This document shows, piece after piece, positions 25,633 through 28,586 of a DNA stretch of 28,586 bases (positions within the stretch are counted from its first letter, which is position 1; every line of letters starts with the position of its first letter). Origin of the DNA: an uncultured Oscillospiraceae bacterium (GTDB taxonomy: Bacteria; Bacillota; Clostridia; Oscillospirales; Ruminococcaceae). The DNA lies in NCBI GenBank assembly GCA_934463345.1, contig CAKSJL010000016.1, forward strand, positions 1-28,586, in the 5' to 3' direction. The position numbers were made by a program, and so were the translations under genes. Below the pieces are notes generated by a model. That model had not been told where the DNA came from. It did no database searches and saw only the letters and a list, made by a program, of their open reading frames with translations.

Positions 25633-26418
25633 TTACACATAAAAATAATTTATAACTTTACTAAGATACTCTTCTGTCATGTTATCAGCATAAAGCAGCT
25701 CATAAGGATGACTGAAATATTTTATTTCTACCCTCAGTTTCAGTATATTTTCAGCAAGCATGTCCGTCATACCGGGAACTCTCATAAGCTCATCCTTACT
25801 GGCTTTGTTAAGATCAACCGCCTCGCCCGGCGCAAGCGTTTCAAAAACTGACTCCTGCGTCTCCTCATAATAAGCTTCTGTTTGAATTTCGGATTCCTCC
25901 GCAGCGACAGAAATATCGGGTTCATATTCATCCTGCGGATACACCGGATTTTCTACATATATATGTGGCTGTATATCCAGAAATGTCTTTTCACCTATGC
26001 CGCTTACATTCATTATCTCCTCAATATTTCTGAAACCGCCGTTTTGCTGCCTATAGGCAATTATATTTCCGGCGATAACCTCGCCGATTCCGTTAAGGAG
26101 CATAAATTCCTCAGCAGATGCGGTATTGAGATTTACATAAATATACTCAGTCTCCGGTGGTGTTTCCTGCACTGCTGTTTCTGCTGCCGTCAGAGGTTCA
26201 TAAGCCGGAAGCGTCTTTTCCGGTGCAGATTCAGTCACCGCCGTTGATGCAGCCTCATAAATGCTGCTGACGTATGAATTCGTCTCAGTTGCCCATATAT
26301 CATACTGTCCTGATATTACGGGCGTTTTTCCGAGCAGCTCATCAGAAATAAAATATGCTGCCGCAGATGCGGCTAAAGCCAGGGTCACAACAATAGCTAC
26401 AATTATTTTCCTGTCCAT
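25633..26418 (-). CDS. Membrane-anchored protein with two ComEA-like helix-hairpin-helix regions
   Basis: A 261-residue protein. A single N-terminal hydrophobic segment (about 5-24) would anchor it outside the membrane. A Thr/Glu/Ala-rich spacer leads to a good ComEA-type domain at 95-155 (VNLNTASAEEFMLLNGIGEV and, nearby, GGFRNIEEIMNVSGIGEKTF). A second acidic spacer leads to a weaker copy at 200-261 (VDLNKASKDELMRVPGMTDM), whose second hairpin lacks the GIG motif. ComEA binds double-stranded DNA at the cell surface in transformation; classical ComEA has one such domain and is followed by comEC, which is absent here. A DNA-binding surface role is plausible, not shown. Confidence 0.8.
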   Translation of the reverse strand: MDRKIIVAIVVTLALAASAAAYFISDELLGKTPVISGQYDIWATETNSYVSSIYEAASTAVTESAPEKTLPAYEPLTAAETAVQETPPETEYIYVNLNTASAEEFMLLNGIGEVIAGNIIAYRQQNGGFRNIEEIMNVSGIGEKTFLDIQPHIYVENPVYPQDEYEPDISVAAEESEIQTEAYYEETQESVFETLAPGEAVDLNKASKDELMRVPGMTDMLAENILKLRVEIKYFSHPYELLYADNMTEEYLSKVINYFYV

Positions 26419-26448
26419 ATTTCTTCATTATCCAGTTTCAACATTCTA

Positions 26449-26472
26449 AGGGAAGAGTGCATATTCTTCCCT
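26449..26472 (-). other. Hairpin in the leader of the HhH protein gene
   Basis: AGGGAAGA (26449-26456) and TCTTCCCT (26465-26472) form a perfect 8-bp stem with an 8-nt loop, located just after the predicted transcription start and before the start codon. No T run follows, so it is not a terminator. Confidence 0.5.
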
Positions 26473-26487
26473 GCTATTACATATATA

Positions 26488-26516
26488 AATATACACCACC
26501 ACACTGGGTTTTGCAA
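26488..26516 (-). promoter_or_regulatory. Promoter of the HhH protein gene
   Basis: On the minus strand TTGCAA (26516-26511), 17 bases, TATATT (26493-26488), about 70 bases upstream of the ATG at 26418. Confidence 0.6.
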
Positions 26517-26572
26517 GTATTTTCTATACTATTTTCGACATTTTTCGTGATTCAGAACCCGTTTTCTTTTAT

Positions 26573-26600
26573 TTGACTTTTTGTACGGATTCATTATAAT
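26573..26600 (+). promoter_or_regulatory. Promoter of the mscS-phosphoesterase pair
   Basis: TTGACT (26573-26578), 16 bases, then TATAAT (26595-26600). AAAGGAG follows shortly before the ATG at 26645, so the leader is about 40 bases. Confidence 0.8.
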
Positions 26601-26644
26601 ATAATATATACAGCCCTTATAATACAAAAAGGAGAAGAATAAAC

Positions 26645-27583
26645 ATGACGACAACCGCTATTTCAACAGCAGCTGTAACCACAGCAACTGAAACTGTCAC
26701 AACGGAATCTGCAAATCCCGTTGAAGAGATCATTGCCAATGCAGTAAGTTCTACATCAGAAGAAACCTCAAAGCTTGGCAACATGCTTTCAAAAATGGGA
26801 GAACAAATAAAAGGGGCAATACCATCCGTTTTATTTGCTGTTGTTATTTTTATTATAGGACTTGCAATATCAAAGCTCATTCTGAGGATATTCTCACGCT
26901 GTCTTAAAAGGACAAATGTTGACAACACAGCTGTAAGCTTTCTGAAATCACTGTTAAAGGTACTGCTCTACACAATTGATTTCATCATAACGCTTTCGAT
27001 CCTGAACATACCAATGACTTCAATAATAGCTGTAGTCAGCGCCGCTGGTCTTGCAATCGGTCTTGCACTGCAAAACAGCCTTTCAAATCTTGCCGGTGGA
27101 TTTATAATTCTTTTCAGCAAACCGTTTAAGTCCGGTGATTTTGTTGAAACAAATTCTGCGTCCGGTGTCGTAGAGGGAATTGGTATTCTTTACACGAAAA
27201 TACTAACAAACGACAACAAGACAGTTTATATACCAAACGGAAAAATCTCCGACTCCATGATTACAAATTACAGCGAACAGCCGACAAGACGAGTTGATCT
27301 GGAATTCGGCATAAGCTATTCCGACGATCTTGAAAAAGCAAAGACAATAATACAGAAATTAGCCGGCGAGCATCCTCTCATACTGAAGGACCCTGAACCA
27401 TTTGCAAGACTTGGAACACAGGCGGAGGACAGCCTCCAGATAACAGTCAGAGTCTGGACAGAAACGGAAAATTACTGGCAGGTCAAGTTTGACTTTACAG
27501 AGCTTGTGAATCAAGCTTTTATTGACAATAACATTACAATACCATTCAGACAGCTGGATGTTCATCTTGTCAGGGAGGATTAA
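26645..27583 (+). CDS. Small-conductance mechanosensitive channel, MscS family
   Basis: A 312-residue membrane channel that should open under membrane tension and release solutes during osmotic downshock. A Thr-rich N-terminal stretch (1-50) precedes three hydrophobic segments at about 57-82, 98-118 and 122-150. The last is the glycine/alanine-rich pore helix VVSAAGLAIGLALQNSLSNLAGGF, split here only for reference (residues 128-152). The beta domain follows with SKPFKSGDFVE and VYIPNGKISDSMITNYS, then the C-terminal alpha/beta part. Length is close to E. coli MscS (286). Its stop is directly followed by the start codon of the next gene. Confidence 0.95.
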   Translation: MTTTAISTAAVTTATETVTTESANPVEEIIANAVSSTSEETSKLGNMLSKMGEQIKGAIPSVLFAVVIFIIGLAISKLILRIFSRCLKRTNVDNTAVSFLKSLLKVLLYTIDFIITLSILNIPMTSIIAVVSAAGLAIGLALQNSLSNLAGGFIILFSKPFKSGDFVETNSASGVVEGIGILYTKILTNDNKTVYIPNGKISDSMITNYSEQPTRRVDLEFGISYSDDLEKAKTIIQKLAGEHPLILKDPEPFARLGTQAEDSLQITVRVWTETENYWQVKFDFTELVNQAFIDNNITIPFRQLDVHLVRED

Positions 27584-28477
27584 ATGGAAGAAATCGCAGC
27601 GGCTGTCCAGGAGGAATCAAAGCCAAAAAAGAAACGTCGTTCCCCGCCTTTTTTCAGGCTTGTAAGATTTTTGCTTATCGTTTTCGTATTATGGTGGTTC
27701 AACAACTTTACCATTAAAATCACAAAGCAGGAAATCACCTCGCCAAAGGTGGAAAATGATATAAAGATAACCGTTATCAGTGATTATCATGCAAGCACAG
27801 AACCATTTTCACTGAAAAACGAATATGTGATGAAAAAGATCAGAAAAACCGATCCAGATATCGTCTGTTTTCTGGGAGACATGCATTCGACCGGTGCAAG
27901 CGAAACTGAAAAGGAAAAATCACTTTCTCTCATGACTGACGCCGTTAAAGAGGGGTGGAAGGTATTTTTTGTACTTGGCGAACATGACGACAGAACCAAC
28001 AGCTACATATCCAAAATGCAGGAATGTGGCATAGACGTCCTGAACGATGAAAAAAGAACGCTGAATCTCGGCGAGACAAAAATAAATATTTATGGCATAA
28101 GCAACGCCTATTTTGCGCCGTCCTTTGATCTGAGAAATAAATTTGACATTGACAAAAAGCAGTACAACATACTTCTGGCACATATTCCAATGTACAGCGA
28201 CTATGAAAAGTTCGGCGCTGACCTGACTCTCTGCGGAGATACTCATGGAGGGGTTATGCAGCTTCCTCTTTTAGGACCAGCATACTGCAACGACAGATTT
28301 TTTCCTGAAATAACCTCTTCAGGCGATGAACAGATTTATGATAAGGGACTTTTTGACTATGACGGCGGAAAGCTTTTCATTACCTCCGGTCTGGGAAATT
28401 TCATTGACAGCCGAAACCTTCCCGTCAGGTTCTTAAACCGGCCTGAGGTTGCGTCAATAACAATTTCTCCGGAGTAA
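27584..28477 (+). CDS. Membrane-anchored metallophosphoesterase-like protein
   Basis: A 297-residue protein with a basic N-terminus (PKKKRRSPP), one hydrophobic anchor (about 25-42) and a calcineurin-like phosphoesterase domain outside the membrane. Motifs in order: SDYH (Asp67, His69), LGDMHS (Asp99), GEHD (133-135), AHIP (His200) and GDTHGG (218-223). The usual forms are GNHD/E and GHTHGG, so the Asn ligand is Glu133 and one His ligand is Asp219. Relatives of the YkuE type act on lipid-linked or other phosphoesters. It is joined to mscS without any gap, so both are made together. Whether it is active with the altered ligands cannot be judged here. Confidence 0.87.
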   Translation: MEEIAAAVQEESKPKKKRRSPPFFRLVRFLLIVFVLWWFNNFTIKITKQEITSPKVENDIKITVISDYHASTEPFSLKNEYVMKKIRKTDPDIVCFLGDMHSTGASETEKEKSLSLMTDAVKEGWKVFFVLGEHDDRTNSYISKMQECGIDVLNDEKRTLNLGETKINIYGISNAYFAPSFDLRNKFDIDKKQYNILLAHIPMYSDYEKFGADLTLCGDTHGGVMQLPLLGPAYCNDRFFPEITSSGDEQIYDKGLFDYDGGKLFITSGLGNFIDSRNLPVRFLNRPEVASITISPE

Positions 28478-28586
28478 ATCCTTATCATCTTTACACCAAA
28501 ACATACTTTAGGAACCGCTGAACAAAAGCACAGTTGAAAAAGCAAATCGATAATTACGACTAAAACAGCAGTATTTTGACTGAAAT

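Noticed and set aside
28478..28586. Possible promoter or gene start at the right edge
   Set aside because: The 109 bases after the phosphoesterase stop contain no recognisable gene, terminator or complete promoter, and the window ends.

Overview
The window is ordinary bacterial chromosome, dense with genes and low to moderate in G+C. The gene order (infC-rpmI-rplT; dprA-topA-trmFO; plsX-rnc-radical SAM-smc-ftsY), the strong AAGGAGG-type ribosome binding sites, the lipoprotein solute-binding proteins, the LacI-controlled sugar transporter and the folate-dependent TrmFO all point to a Gram-positive Clostridia bacterium. A Ruminococcus/Oscillospiraceae-like gut organism is my best guess; this is inferred from gene content and protein style, not from a search.

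Layout. (1) Bases 1-12001, minus strand: a housekeeping run of nine genes with tiny gaps or overlaps, read from right to left: a SpoU/TrmH-type RNA 2'-O-methyltransferase, dprA, topA, trmFO, plsX, rnc, a radical SAM enzyme, smc and the 5' end of ftsY. (2) Bases 12080-13470, minus strand: the translation operon infC-rpmI-rplT, with a near-consensus promoter, a structured leader containing an attenuator-like hairpin, an ATT start codon for infC and a terminator after rplT. (3) Bases 13576-20105, plus strand: a complete phosphate uptake and sensing operon, pstS-pstC-pstA-pstB-phoU-phoB-phoR, preceded by Pho-box-like repeats and closed by a 17-bp terminator hairpin. (4) Bases 20146-20589: a lone GNAT acetyltransferase. 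(5) Bases 20623-25383, minus strand: a LacI-family regulator followed by a sugar-type ABC importer (binding protein and two permeases, no ATPase). (6) Bases 25633-26516, minus strand: a membrane-anchored protein with two ComEA-like helix-hairpin-helix regions. (7) Bases 26573-28477, plus strand: an MscS-type channel followed directly by a membrane-anchored metallophosphoesterase-like protein.

How the parts work together. The pst/pho block is self-contained: a phosphate-binding lipoprotein, a two-subunit channel, an ATPase, the PhoU coupler and the two-component pair that would control the promoter in front of it. The sugar importer is regulated locally but must borrow an ATPase encoded elsewhere. 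The housekeeping run links chromosome segregation, protein targeting, RNA processing, phospholipid synthesis, tRNA modification and topology.

The most notable observations are: a PstS whose two halves are in reverse order relative to the classical protein (a circular permutation); a ribosome binding site for topA that only reaches a sensible distance from its ATG if a 26-nt hairpin folds out; the infC leader attenuator with its ATT start; and a metallophosphoesterase with two altered metal-ligand positions. I found no CRISPR array, insertion sequence, prophage, rRNA or tRNA, and no convincing sign of an entirely new defence or biosynthetic system.
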